Part shown: positions 57,228 through 64,000 of the stretch, in pieces
How the letters are laid out: the number at the start of each line of letters is the position of its first letter
Position numbering within the stretch: position 1 is the stretch's first letter
Origin: Kiritimatiellota bacterium B12222
GTDB lineage: Bacteria > Verrucomicrobiota > Kiritimatiellia > SS1-B-03-39 > UBA6053
DNA: 64,000 bases
Assembly (NCBI GenBank): GCA_029719485.1
Contig: CP120722.1
Coordinates: 3,596,001-3,660,000 of the forward strand
Reading direction: 5' to 3'
The notes under the pieces: generated by a model
The model's input: only the letters and a program-made list of their open reading frames with translations
What the model was told of the DNA's origin: nothing
Database searches by the model: none
Program-made: the position numbers and the translations under genes

Positions 57228-59090
57228 ATGCAAACAGCACCTTCCCCCAACCATAAATTTCGCCAACGCTATATTTCATCTCTTCACCCATACCTTTCTC
57301 GCTTTAAGCTCTGCGGCCTGCTGATTGCAGTCGGGTGGTCTGTTTCAAGCTGTGGATCTACGAAAAGCATGAAGAATACAAATCAAGCCTCGGTCTCTCC
57401 GGTCGCCACATCACCGGACATCCTGTTCGTCTCACCCAACGGAGACGACGCAGCCTTGGGCGGAACAGACTCTCCCCTGGCGTCCATTCAGGCCGCCTTG
57501 GATCTCGTGCAACCCGGTGGCGAAGTGAGAGTGCGTCCCGGACGTTACTATGAACGCCTCATGATTCAAAATGGAGGTAAACAAGATCAGCCCACCCGGG
57601 TCATCGCGGAACCCGGCGCGGTAATCGATGGCAGTCTACCCGTCAAGTTGGTTTGGGAACCGGCGGAGGATATAGGTCCCGGTGTTTGGGTCACCCCTAT
57701 GCCCTTCGATCCCCGTTGCGTAACCGTAGATGGCCAATTTCTCACCCTACTCAACCAGTCGCGGGTGACGGAAGCAAGCGGAGCAAAACCGGAATGGCAA
57801 TGGACCACCATTTTCAAAGCAGGAATCAACTCCCGAGGCAAAGGAGGCACCTGGAAAGGTGTTAAGGGACTGGGCTTCTACTTCAGCGACGAACAACGGT
57901 TCTATCTGCGCCTCCAAGATCAAGCCGATCCCTCAAAATCTGTCTTTACCTTTGCGCCAAACCAAGCGGCCGTGACCATAGACGGAGCCTCACACCTGGA
58001 ATTCAGTGGCTTTAAAATCCTCAACACCCCTCTGGGAGTCAAAATCCTCAACGCAAACAATGTGGTGGTAGATAACTGTAAAATTGGTCCGTCCCGGGAA
58101 GGCGTGGGTCTCGGCAAAGGGAGCCAAGACTGCGTGGTGAAATATTGCGAAATTTTCCAGAACCCCTACAGCAATTACATCCCGGATGCCGACTCCTGGG
58201 AAACCTGGACGGCTCACAAACGCGGTGGCTGGTGGGACATGCGCGGAATCAAAATCGAACAAACCCAAGGGGGGCACGAGATCCACGACAACCATATTCA
58301 TCATCAGTGGGATGGCATCAGCAGCATGGGATGGGACCACTGGAAATCAACCGCTGAGGAGCGGATGGGATGGGCCGCATACAATCAAAACCTGAATATT
58401 CATCACAATCTGATCGAAGACATGAACGATGATGCCCTGGAACCCAACAGCGCAGAAATCAATGGTCAGTGGCATGACAATCTGATGATACGAACACGTT
58501 GCGCACTCCGGGTCAAGGTCATCGATGTCGGTCCCTTGTACATCTACCGCAACCTCTTCTATGACAACCGGGAGGATATCCGCTTATACGGAGAACTGGA
58601 ACTCAACCCCGCAGAAGTGTTCATCTATCATAACACCAGCACCGCCCGAACAGCCATCATGAGCAACAAAGTCCGAGGCATTGGCACTCCGAACTACTAC
58701 ATATACAACAACCTGTTTTATGCCCGGCAATGGTGGGGAAACAGCGGTGGATCAGTTGAACCCAACTGGCACGGAGACTACAATGTGTTTGTACGCCAAG
58801 GCGATCATTCGGCATGGGACAAAACCAAAGAGTTGGCCGCAGGCCTGCCACAAGATACTCACAGCCGGTGGATCGAGGACGACCAACTCCCCTTCAACTC
58901 CTTGGATCCCTTAAACCTGTCCCTGACAGAACAGAGCCCCGCCAGAGCGGCAGGTACAAATCTGGAAACCCTGTTCGGACGCGTCTTGCCCGGGCTCGAA
59001 GCCTCCGCCTACGAACGCGAGCAACCTGATGCCGGCGCGATCCCCTACGGACAAGCCATGCCCCAAATCCCCCGGCCAAGAAATCCCTAA
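57228..59090 (+). CDS. Right-handed beta-helix lipoprotein
   Basis: The product (621 residues from this ATG; a TTG at 57192 extends it) has an unusually long N-terminal region, then a hydrophobic segment and a lipobox SVSSC at about residue 42. The mature part begins DILFVSPNGDDAALGGTDSP (DUF1565-like). It then shows parallel beta-helix repeats with Asn/His-rich turns (NNVVVDNCKIG; DNHIHHQWDGISSM; NLNIHHNLIEDMNDDALEP). Such proteins are usually polysaccharide lyases, epimerases or hydrolases; the exact enzyme cannot be read. It is a lone rightward gene in a leftward region. Confidence 0.85.
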   Translation: MQTAPSPNHKFRQRYISSLHPYLSRFKLCGLLIAVGWSVSSCGSTKSMKNTNQASVSPVATSPDILFVSPNGDDAALGGTDSPLASIQAALDLVQPGGEVRVRPGRYYERLMIQNGGKQDQPTRVIAEPGAVIDGSLPVKLVWEPAEDIGPGVWVTPMPFDPRCVTVDGQFLTLLNQSRVTEASGAKPEWQWTTIFKAGINSRGKGGTWKGVKGLGFYFSDEQRFYLRLQDQADPSKSVFTFAPNQAAVTIDGASHLEFSGFKILNTPLGVKILNANNVVVDNCKIGPSREGVGLGKGSQDCVVKYCEIFQNPYSNYIPDADSWETWTAHKRGGWWDMRGIKIEQTQGGHEIHDNHIHHQWDGISSMGWDHWKSTAEERMGWAAYNQNLNIHHNLIEDMNDDALEPNSAEINGQWHDNLMIRTRCALRVKVIDVGPLYIYRNLFYDNREDIRLYGELELNPAEVFIYHNTSTARTAIMSNKVRGIGTPNYYIYNNLFYARQWWGNSGGSVEPNWHGDYNVFVRQGDHSAWDKTKELAAGLPQDTHSRWIEDDQLPFNSLDPLNLSLTEQSPARAAGTNLETLFGRVLPGLEASAYEREQPDAGAIPYGQAMPQIPRPRNP

Positions 59091-59162
59091 ACAGGTCTGC
59101 CCCCCCACCCCATCCAAGGAGCACGCGACGACGGGTGGGGGTAAACAATCCCACAAGCACAG

Positions 59163-59253
59163 TCGGGCCGCAGGTCCGCGCAGATACCAGCCCAGTGCGA
59201 AGCGCTGGGTTCAACCCACAACCCAAGTTTTCGGGCCGTAGGTCCGCGAAGAT
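59163..59253. repeat. Second palindromic repeat family, copy 1
   Basis: A block starts TCGGGCCGCAGGTCCGC, contains CCCAGTGCGAAGCGCTGGG, and ends CGGGCCGTAGGTCCGCG. It recurs exactly 300 bases downstream. Each sub-element is a small palindrome. It is unrelated in sequence to the GTAG-footed REPs at 32-34 kb. Confidence 0.8.
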
Positions 59254-59462
59254 CCCCCCAACCTACGCCAACGGCGTTACCCCCATCAGCCCAGGGTTGG
59301 ATTGAGGCACGAAATCCTACCCTGGGTCTCCCCCCACAAAAAACATCCCCTACGCCAACGGCGTTGCGTCACTCCACCCGCAATCGAAATCGAAACCACA
59401 ACAAACCTTCTGATTTCGCGGAAAAATATTTCATCCCTTATCACCAGATAACGAGGTGCTCT
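59254..59462. other. Intergenic stretch with short palindromes between two repeat copies
   Basis: No gene is supported here. CTACGCCAACGGCGTT occurs twice (59262-59278 and 59350-59365), and CCCAGGGTTGG and CCCTGGGT near 59290-59326 are inverted. The stretch is a patchwork of repeat pieces. Confidence 0.5.
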
Positions 59463-59553
59463 TCGGGCCAAAGGCCCGCGCAGATAACAGCCCAGTGCGA
59501 AGCGCTGGGTTCAACCCACAACCCAAGTTTTCGGGCCGTAGGTCCGCATAGAT
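59463..59553. repeat. Second palindromic repeat family, copy 2
   Basis: Same structure as copy 1. The central ~65 bases, from GCGCAGATA through GGGCCGTAGGTCCGC, are identical except at one position; the ends differ (AAAGGCCCGCG at the left). Confidence 0.8.
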
Positions 59554-59681
59554 CACCTCCCCCACCCAAGGAGCACCACCCACCTAACCCGAGGGCCCTG
59601 CCTTTCGGACAATATTAATACACGCCCAAAACCCGCGGCCCCGAATCACCCCATACGACTCACCCTCAAGAAGTCGTCGGT

Positions 59682-59966
59682 CTATAAACAACTCCTGTGC
59701 TGATGACAAATCTCCTCAACCTTTCGTAAGGGAAAGAAAAGAACGTTCACCGTCTTCACGGTGGCTCTTTCCATCCTCGCCAGCGGTTCAGGTCCCAGAT
59801 CATTCCATTCAGAAATCTGTGCCCGTACAACATCCCCTCTCGCCATTCCCCTATTTTCAACATGCGTGATAAACCCATTCAGCCGCAGTACCAGATACAA
59901 CAGCAGGTAACTCATGCAGATGATGCCACTGAGCCAAAGCTGAATGCGCTTCTTGCGATTATTCAT
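59682..59966 (-). CDS. Small membrane-anchored protein of unknown function
   Basis: The 94-residue product has a basic start (NNRKKR), one membrane helix (LWLSGIICMSYLLLYLVLRL) and a charged C-terminal part. Family not recognised. It lies in a run of leftward small genes. An opposite-strand frame here is a shadow. Confidence 0.6.
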   Translation of the reverse strand: MNNRKKRIQLWLSGIICMSYLLLYLVLRLNGFITHVENRGMARGDVVRAQISEWNDLGPEPLARMERATVKTVNVLFFPLRKVEEICHQHRSCL

Positions 59967-60015
59967 TTCGCTCCCCCTCTACCTGACACTCAAGATGATC
60001 TTGCACGGTCATGGT

Positions 60016-60321
60016 TCAATGAAGCCCAATACGTGGAAAATTCACCGCGACCACACACAAATAAATCGCCACACAGAGAAACAACGCATGACTCAAAAGA
60101 GAAGCCATGGACTTACATCCAACAGGCCTCTTTCGAAGTCCCCACCGCAATCCCACAAAACCACACACAATCGCAAAGGGAGCCACCAGGAAAGATGACA
60201 ACAGAAGAAACACCGTCACAGACTGACAAAACCTCTGCGACGCTCCACCAATCAGCATCACCATCAGCAAGCTGACCACCATCCAAATTCCGGGCAACAG
60301 CAGTAAAGGTCTTGATTTCAT
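60016..60321 (-). CDS. Small membrane protein of unknown function
   Basis: The 101-residue product has three hydrophobic stretches (LLLLPGIWMVVSLLMVMLIG; VTVFLLLSSFLVAPFAIVCG; LFLCVAIYLCVVAV). Family not recognised. It is 49 bases upstream of the gene ending at 59682 and in the same direction. Confidence 0.62.
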   Translation of the reverse strand: MKSRPLLLLPGIWMVVSLLMVMLIGGASQRFCQSVTVFLLLSSFLVAPFAIVCGFVGLRWGLRKRPVGCKSMASLLSHALFLCVAIYLCVVAVNFPRIGLH

Positions 60322-60373
60322 CTACACGGTTAAGCCCATAGAAACTGAAAGCACTCTGCGCAATTGATAATCT

Positions 60374-60922
60374 TCAACGTGACGAAGTTTTGAATGGATC
60401 ATTATCGTATGAACTTGTCGTGTTTTCTGTGGCGATTTTTTCAGGCAGTTTCTTTGCAGAAAGATCAACAATAACGAGTGTGCTTCTGAAGTCACCCTTC
60501 GGGCTTAGAGAAGGCTCACTGTACGAGTCAGACGAACTGCTCCATTCTGATAAAAAGAACTTACTGGATTGCCCGGGGAGCAAAGGCTCAAGTCCCTCAA
60601 GCTCACCACTCATCACATCCACTATCTCCCCTTCAGAATTATACAAACAGACCGTCCCCTGCAAATTTTCTACAACATAGTCACTATGATTGTGAACTTC
60701 GCCAACAAATCTTCTCTCAGATTTTTCGTTAAATGCCACCTCCTTGAAACTCATCACTTCCTGTCGACCAAGTGCTTCGATTCGCCGTTCCCATTGATCC
60801 TCCGTGTCAAAGGAGGAAAACAAATCAGCCGTCCAGACTTTAAACATGAATGTGAGAAGCAACACCGTTAAAAGCGCAACCACGACCGGGGAATTCAAAC
60901 CCTTCCATATTTTATTTTTCAT
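60374..60922 (-). CDS. Membrane-anchored protein with an FxLYD-like domain
   Basis: The start is fixed at ATG 60922 by AGGAG seven bases upstream, not at the longer frame (60943). The product (182 residues) has one N-terminal membrane helix (VVVALLTVLLLTFMFKV) and a beta-sandwich-like segment (FVGEVHNHSDYVVENLQGTV) similar to FxLYD/DUF3426-type domains. It ends in a serine-rich acidic tail. Function unknown. Confidence 0.68.
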   Translation of the reverse strand: MKNKIWKGLNSPVVVALLTVLLLTFMFKVWTADLFSSFDTEDQWERRIEALGRQEVMSFKEVAFNEKSERRFVGEVHNHSDYVVENLQGTVCLYNSEGEIVDVMSGELEGLEPLLPGQSSKFFLSEWSSSSDSYSEPSLSPKGDFRSTLVIVDLSAKKLPEKIATENTTSSYDNDPFKTSSR

Positions 60923-61045
60923 GCGTACTCCTGTTACCAACATTTATCCTGAGTCAACGGCATTCATGTCCTGTGACAACGCAAATTCTCCAACATTTCG
61001 TCCTGTTACGCCAGATATATTTGAACACAAAAAGCGCAGAAGCCT

Positions 61046-61507
61046 TTACGTTCTTTCATGTTCTGCAACTTGCTGAATCTCCGCATTCCTTTCCTGCAAC
61101 AGGCGCACCATATATGTTCTGAGAAACAGCCTATCCGCAAGACGTCCCCAAAACCCGAAGGGTGAAGTATAATCGAAAATATCGACCATCATTGTACGAT
61201 TCTCAGCTTCAAATTCAAAATAATGATCGTGATCAAAACGTTTAAATGCTCCTGACACCATAACGTCTCTAAAATATCTGGGGCGTTCCATATGAGTAAC
61301 TTTACTTGTTAATCGTTGACGTATCCCCAAGTGAACCGCCTCCCAGGTAACCCATTCTCCTTCTTCGATGAGGCCGGAGACGGTTCCCGCCACAGCCTTC
61401 TCCCTTCTTGAGGCTTGGCTCTGTTGGTGCAAATCGATGTCGCGGGCTAAATCAAATACAACCCCGACCGGTGCTTTAATTTTAGTTCTAAGTTCTATTC
61501 GTGGCAT
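61046..61507 (-). CDS. SRPBCC-family ligand-binding protein
   Basis: The 153-residue protein has the START/Bet v1-like pattern seen in polyketide-cyclase and cell-division-inhibitor-like SRPBCC proteins: ELRTKIKAPVGVVFDLARDI, a beta-rich centre (WEAVHLGIRQRLTSKVTHM) and a C-terminal helix (LRTYMVRLLQERNAEIQQV). Such proteins bind hydrophobic ligands in a cavity. The ligand here is unknown. Confidence 0.85.
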   Translation of the reverse strand: MPRIELRTKIKAPVGVVFDLARDIDLHQQSQASRREKAVAGTVSGLIEEGEWVTWEAVHLGIRQRLTSKVTHMERPRYFRDVMVSGAFKRFDHDHYFEFEAENRTMMVDIFDYTSPFGFWGRLADRLFLRTYMVRLLQERNAEIQQVAEHERT

Positions 61508-61569
61508 GGATGGGCATCAAGTTTGGCTGTTTGAAACAGAAACGCATGTGGAGACAGTGTAATATACAT

Positions 61570-62016
61570 TCAAAGCTCTTCAGTTTGAAGTCTTCCCACA
61601 TATCCCCCATAAAGCAACAAGAGCACCGTTCCTATGATCAGTGGCGTTTTCGCCGTAAACACAAAAGATATGAAAATCAGTACCACACTCAATACATAAG
61701 CGATGTTTATAACCACATCCTGCCAACGATCTACAGTACTGGGCCCCATGTCTTCGCCTCCCCCATCCGCATCACTACCCAGCATATTAAAAATGGGTGC
61801 CAGAAACAAAGAGAAGTACTGATGCCGTTTTCTTCCCCAGAGCGGAAAGACGATCATCATCACAAGGTAACACCACCCCAATCCCGGAACATCAAAATCG
61901 ATCAACCTTATGGCCGTGCTCATCACACAGGAAATCAGAACAGCAAGAATCACCCCACCTAGAAATCCGGTAAGTCGATCAATAGCCCCCCCGATTGCAT
62001 GCAATACTTTTTTCAT
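61570..62016 (-). CDS. Membrane protein of unknown function
   Basis: The 148-residue product has about four hydrophobic segments (GGVILAVLISCVMS; GWCYLVMMIVFPLWG; INIAYVLSVVLIFISFVF; IIGTVLLLLYGG) and an acidic loop (SDADGGGEDMGPS). Family not recognised. Confidence 0.68.
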   Translation of the reverse strand: MKKVLHAIGGAIDRLTGFLGGVILAVLISCVMSTAIRLIDFDVPGLGWCYLVMMIVFPLWGRKRHQYFSLFLAPIFNMLGSDADGGGEDMGPSTVDRWQDVVINIAYVLSVVLIFISFVFTAKTPLIIGTVLLLLYGGYVGRLQTEEL

Positions 62017-62208
62017 CTTCCTCCAGAGTGCTCGTCAATTACATCAATCCACAGCACGATCACCGTTCCATGTTTAAACCAAGAATCTCTGAGTTCGGAG
62101 CTTTAAATCAATAAAGCAACCCCACCGAAAATATCCAAATAAAAGTTAACGTAATCATGACCAAAACACACGAAGCCCACCCTCACCATTCCGTCAGGTT
62201 TTCAGATC

Positions 62209-62539
62209 TCAGGGCGCCGTTTCCGGCAACGTATAGGTGATATTCTCATTGTTAATCGTAATATACTTTTTATTTTTCAGTTGCGCGATGAGTGTTGTCA
62301 GTTCTTTTTCTTCCAGTGTTTTTTGAAACAAGGCATTAATGGTGTTGGAAAGCGTTTTCACTTTTCGAGGCCGCGAGCTCCCTCTCCCGATCAGGCTTTC
62401 GACAATTGCGGAAATTTTCTCTGAGTTGCTCGTGGCATTTGACACTTTCAGTAAAGGTATTTCAGCAAGGTCTTTGAAGGATCGCTAAGTTTTTAGGCTG
62501 CACGTTTTCAAAATCAATAAGGACGTAATTCATTTTCAT
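62209..62539 (-). pseudogene. Remnant of a PIN/NYN-type nuclease gene with internal deletion
   Basis: The minus strand from 62539 reads MKMNYVLIDFENVQPKNLAI, the characteristic start of PIN-like (PIN7-type) nucleases, but stops at TGA 62462 after 25 codons. In the next frame KDLAEIPLLKVSNATSNSEK begins, and the frame runs to 62209. This is the expected C-terminal part of the same family, including SRPRKVKTLSNTINALF. The middle, which holds most of the catalytic domain (roughly 100 or more residues in relatives), is missing, and the junction is out of frame. The 78-residue frame (62209-62445) is therefore probably not a real independent gene. Confidence 0.75.
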
Positions 62540-62605
62540 AATGTATTTTTATTGTTTAGCCAAAAGCTCAGTCATTCGGGCCCTCGCACAAGCGTATTCC
62601 CCTTT

Positions 62606-62992
62606 TCAGGGGGTAGTTTTCCGATGTCGAAGATTCTGAATAATCAGCGAGAAAATCAAGCCCACGGGAAAGAGAATCCATACAAAGGGGACGATGATGA
62701 TGACAAGCACCGAAACCAGAGTCCAGAGCCATGTTTTCCCTTTCCCGGGGCGAATGAGCCCATCCGCAACAACAGGCACAGCCAAAACCATTAAGCCCAA
62801 CCCGCCGGCCTGAGTCATCGGAATCTGCCAAAAGCCAAAGATCCACCCGAAGATCATGATAAAATACAACCCCGTTGACATACAGATAAGCCCCATCCGT
62901 ACGTAGCGATGAGCTTTCGTATCCGGAGTTTCCGGCGGACAATACCTCGGCACCCCCTCCTTGGGGACATGAATAATTACCTTTTTTGACAT
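62606..62992 (-). CDS. Membrane protein of unknown function
   Basis: The 128-residue product has a soluble start (KKVIIHVPKEGVPRYCPPET) and about four hydrophobic helices (LICMSTGLYFIMIFGWIFGF; GLGLMVLAVPVVADGL; LWTLVSVLVIIIVPFVWILF; VGLIFSLII), ending NLRHRKTTP. Family not recognised. It is preceded by about 90 bases without a gene. Confidence 0.68.
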   Translation of the reverse strand: MSKKVIIHVPKEGVPRYCPPETPDTKAHRYVRMGLICMSTGLYFIMIFGWIFGFWQIPMTQAGGLGLMVLAVPVVADGLIRPGKGKTWLWTLVSVLVIIIVPFVWILFPVGLIFSLIIQNLRHRKTTP

Positions 62993-63079
62993 GAGATCAT
63001 GTGGAAGAATTTACAGATTTTCTACACGCGAAAAAACCGCCCCACCGGGAAAGCTTAAATATGAGCGTTTGTTTTGTGC

Positions 63080-63466
63080 TTAATCGCCGGAAAAATAATA
63101 AAGGATCCCCCTGACGGTGTCGACATAAACCACTTCATAGATACTCGGTCCACTCAAGGTGTCTCTATAATGATACTCCCACTTTATTCCCGTCTCGATT
63201 TGGTTTCGATCCCACCACGGATAACGTTCTCCAAAAGGATCCCATTCATCAGAGTTCAGGGCTGAATACGGGGTTCTCGTCCACCCCCCTGCCATAACAT
63301 GATCATTCCTCGACACAATTGATTCAGCATAGAGGATACAGTCATCTACGCTTGCGTTAAAACGAAGCAGATAACGATAGGTACCTACCCCCAGGGCATT
63401 TCTTTTCCTCTTATTTTTCTGAACGTATCCCGCATCAGGCATTCGCTCACTAGTTTGATTAAACAT
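63080..63466 (-). CDS. Hypothetical protein
   Basis: The 128-residue, apparently soluble protein has aromatic-rich beta-like segments (DPFGERYPWWDRNQ; IYEVVYVDTVRGILYYFSG). Family not recognised. Its ATG directly follows the stop codon of the upstream gene (TAAATG), so the two are probably co-translated. Confidence 0.6.
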   Translation of the reverse strand: MFNQTSERMPDAGYVQKNKRKRNALGVGTYRYLLRFNASVDDCILYAESIVSRNDHVMAGGWTRTPYSALNSDEWDPFGERYPWWDRNQIETGIKWEYHYRDTLSGPSIYEVVYVDTVRGILYYFSGD

Positions 63467-64000
63467 TTACGGACGTACGCCTACATAGAGATAAATCCCC
63501 GATGACCGCTCGCGAAAAGTAATGGCATGGGATGTCCATTGATTTTTAAATTCAGGCCCCGCAATCAACACTCCTTGAGAGTAAGGCCAATGAATTGCGA
63601 CACAACTCGCACCGGTTAACGAGGCATCCACAAGTCCAATGCTAGGTTTTTCAGCAAGCAGTTTATCTAAGAAAGAAGGAAACTCCGAAACCGGAAGCCG
63701 TCTAACACCGGGCCCATTCGATACCGGGTCAATTATCTCAAAAGGATCAACCTGATCTTGGGCAAGTTTGGATATCGCCCATGCTTGTAACTCATCCAAG
63801 GAGACACATTTTTCCACGTAAACGCGAAAGCCCGTAAAGTACGCCCCCATAATCCCCCACTTCAATGAATTAATACAAATAACCGCAATGACCAATGCTC
63901 CAATAATCCTCAATCTCCCCAAGTTCAAACAGGCAGAACCTACGAAGGAAACCACACCCATCCACAGTAAAATTGGAAAAATAATCAATAACGGCAAGGT
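63467..64000 (-). CDS. Membrane-anchored hypothetical protein, 5' end possibly outside the window
   Basis: The frame is open to the right edge; the last in-window start is a TTG at 63997. The visible part (about 176 residues) has two N-terminal hydrophobic helices (LLIIFPILLWMGVVSFVG; RIIGALVIAVICINSLKWG) and a soluble C-terminal part. Family not recognised. It is immediately followed by the gene at 63466. Confidence 0.6.
   Translation of the reverse strand, partial: TLPLLIIFPILLWMGVVSFVGSACLNLGRLRIIGALVIAVICINSLKWGIMGAYFTGFRVYVEKCVSLDELQAWAISKLAQDQVDPFEIIDPVSNGPGVRRLPVSEFPSFLDKLLAEKPSIGLVDASLTGASCVAIHWPYSQGVLIAGPEFKNQWTSHAITFRERSSGIYLYVGVRP

Noticed and set aside
59862..60275. Rightward frame of 137 codons
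   Set aside because: It is antisense to two small membrane-protein genes; its composition is typical of a shadow.
61501..61962. Rightward frame of 153 codons
   Set aside because: It lies opposite a membrane-protein gene with clear hydrophobic periodicity. The rightward peptide has no such pattern and is rich in His, Gln and Lys, as antisense frames of such genes are.
62209..62445. 78-residue frame as an independent gene
   Set aside because: Its reading continues upstream in frame into family sequence (KDLAEIPLLK) and matches only the C-terminal part of a nuclease, so it is the tail of a broken gene.

Overview
The window is a bacterial chromosome segment that most likely comes from the PVC superphylum, probably Kiritimatiellota or Lentisphaerota. 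Three things support this. The 16S gene carries GCAGCCTCCCGTAGGAGT at 21693-21710, the EUB338-IV variant of the universal bacterial site. Three secreted proteins end in PEP-CTERM sorting tails. The clusters GldA/F/G-like + DUF4340 + AsmA and HPt-REC-PP2C are of a kind common in that group. The phylum call is an inference from signatures; no tree was built.

Layout. 1-5.8 kb (+): the end of a LamG-like protein, recO, and a giant GT39/DUF2298 membrane protein. 5.9-13.2 kb: a CheY-like receiver, an HPt-REC-PP2C-HATPase phosphatase and a STAS antagonist (partner-switching set) converge on a hybrid histidine kinase that is translationally coupled to two membrane proteins. 13.4-16.5 kb: class II fructose-bisphosphate aldolase with a clear promoter and terminator, a DUF4886 esterase-like protein and a Rnk/GreA-type factor. 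16.7-22.8 kb (-): a complete rRNA operon in the order 16S-tRNA-Ala-tRNA-Ile-23S-5S, preceded by about five tandem promoters, three of them in a duplicated ~115-bp unit. 22.8-32.2 kb: TPR protein, glycosyltransferase, three PEP-CTERM proteins, GNAT-C39 fusion, ExbD/TonB without ExbB, XylR-like regulator.

32.2-34.7 kb is the most striking part: a REP-associated tyrosine transposase (RAYT) gene flanked by its palindromic GTAG-footed repeats. Downstream of it lie eight units with an exact 97-bp period, and related copies sit near 25.5 and 34.6 kb. 34-44.6 kb (-): NYN ribonuclease-like protein, prmA, AsmA-like protein, a DUF4340/GldG/permease/ATPase export cluster, an Nfu Fe-S protein and a transglutaminase.

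44.9-55.5 kb is carbohydrate metabolism: a GH28-like beta-helix enzyme and a seven-gene operon (fructokinase, RbsB-, RbsA- and RbsC-like ABC transporter, cytidylate-kinase-like protein, mannitol 2-dehydrogenase, OprB-type porin), divergent from a GntR/LacI-type regulator. Read together, a polyol such as mannitol would cross the outer membrane by the porin, be imported by the ABC system, oxidised to fructose and phosphorylated to fructose 6-phosphate. 55.5-64 kb is accessory: small membrane proteins and lipoproteins, a beta-helix lipoprotein, a second palindromic repeat family, and the remains of a PIN/NYN-type nuclease gene with an internal deletion.
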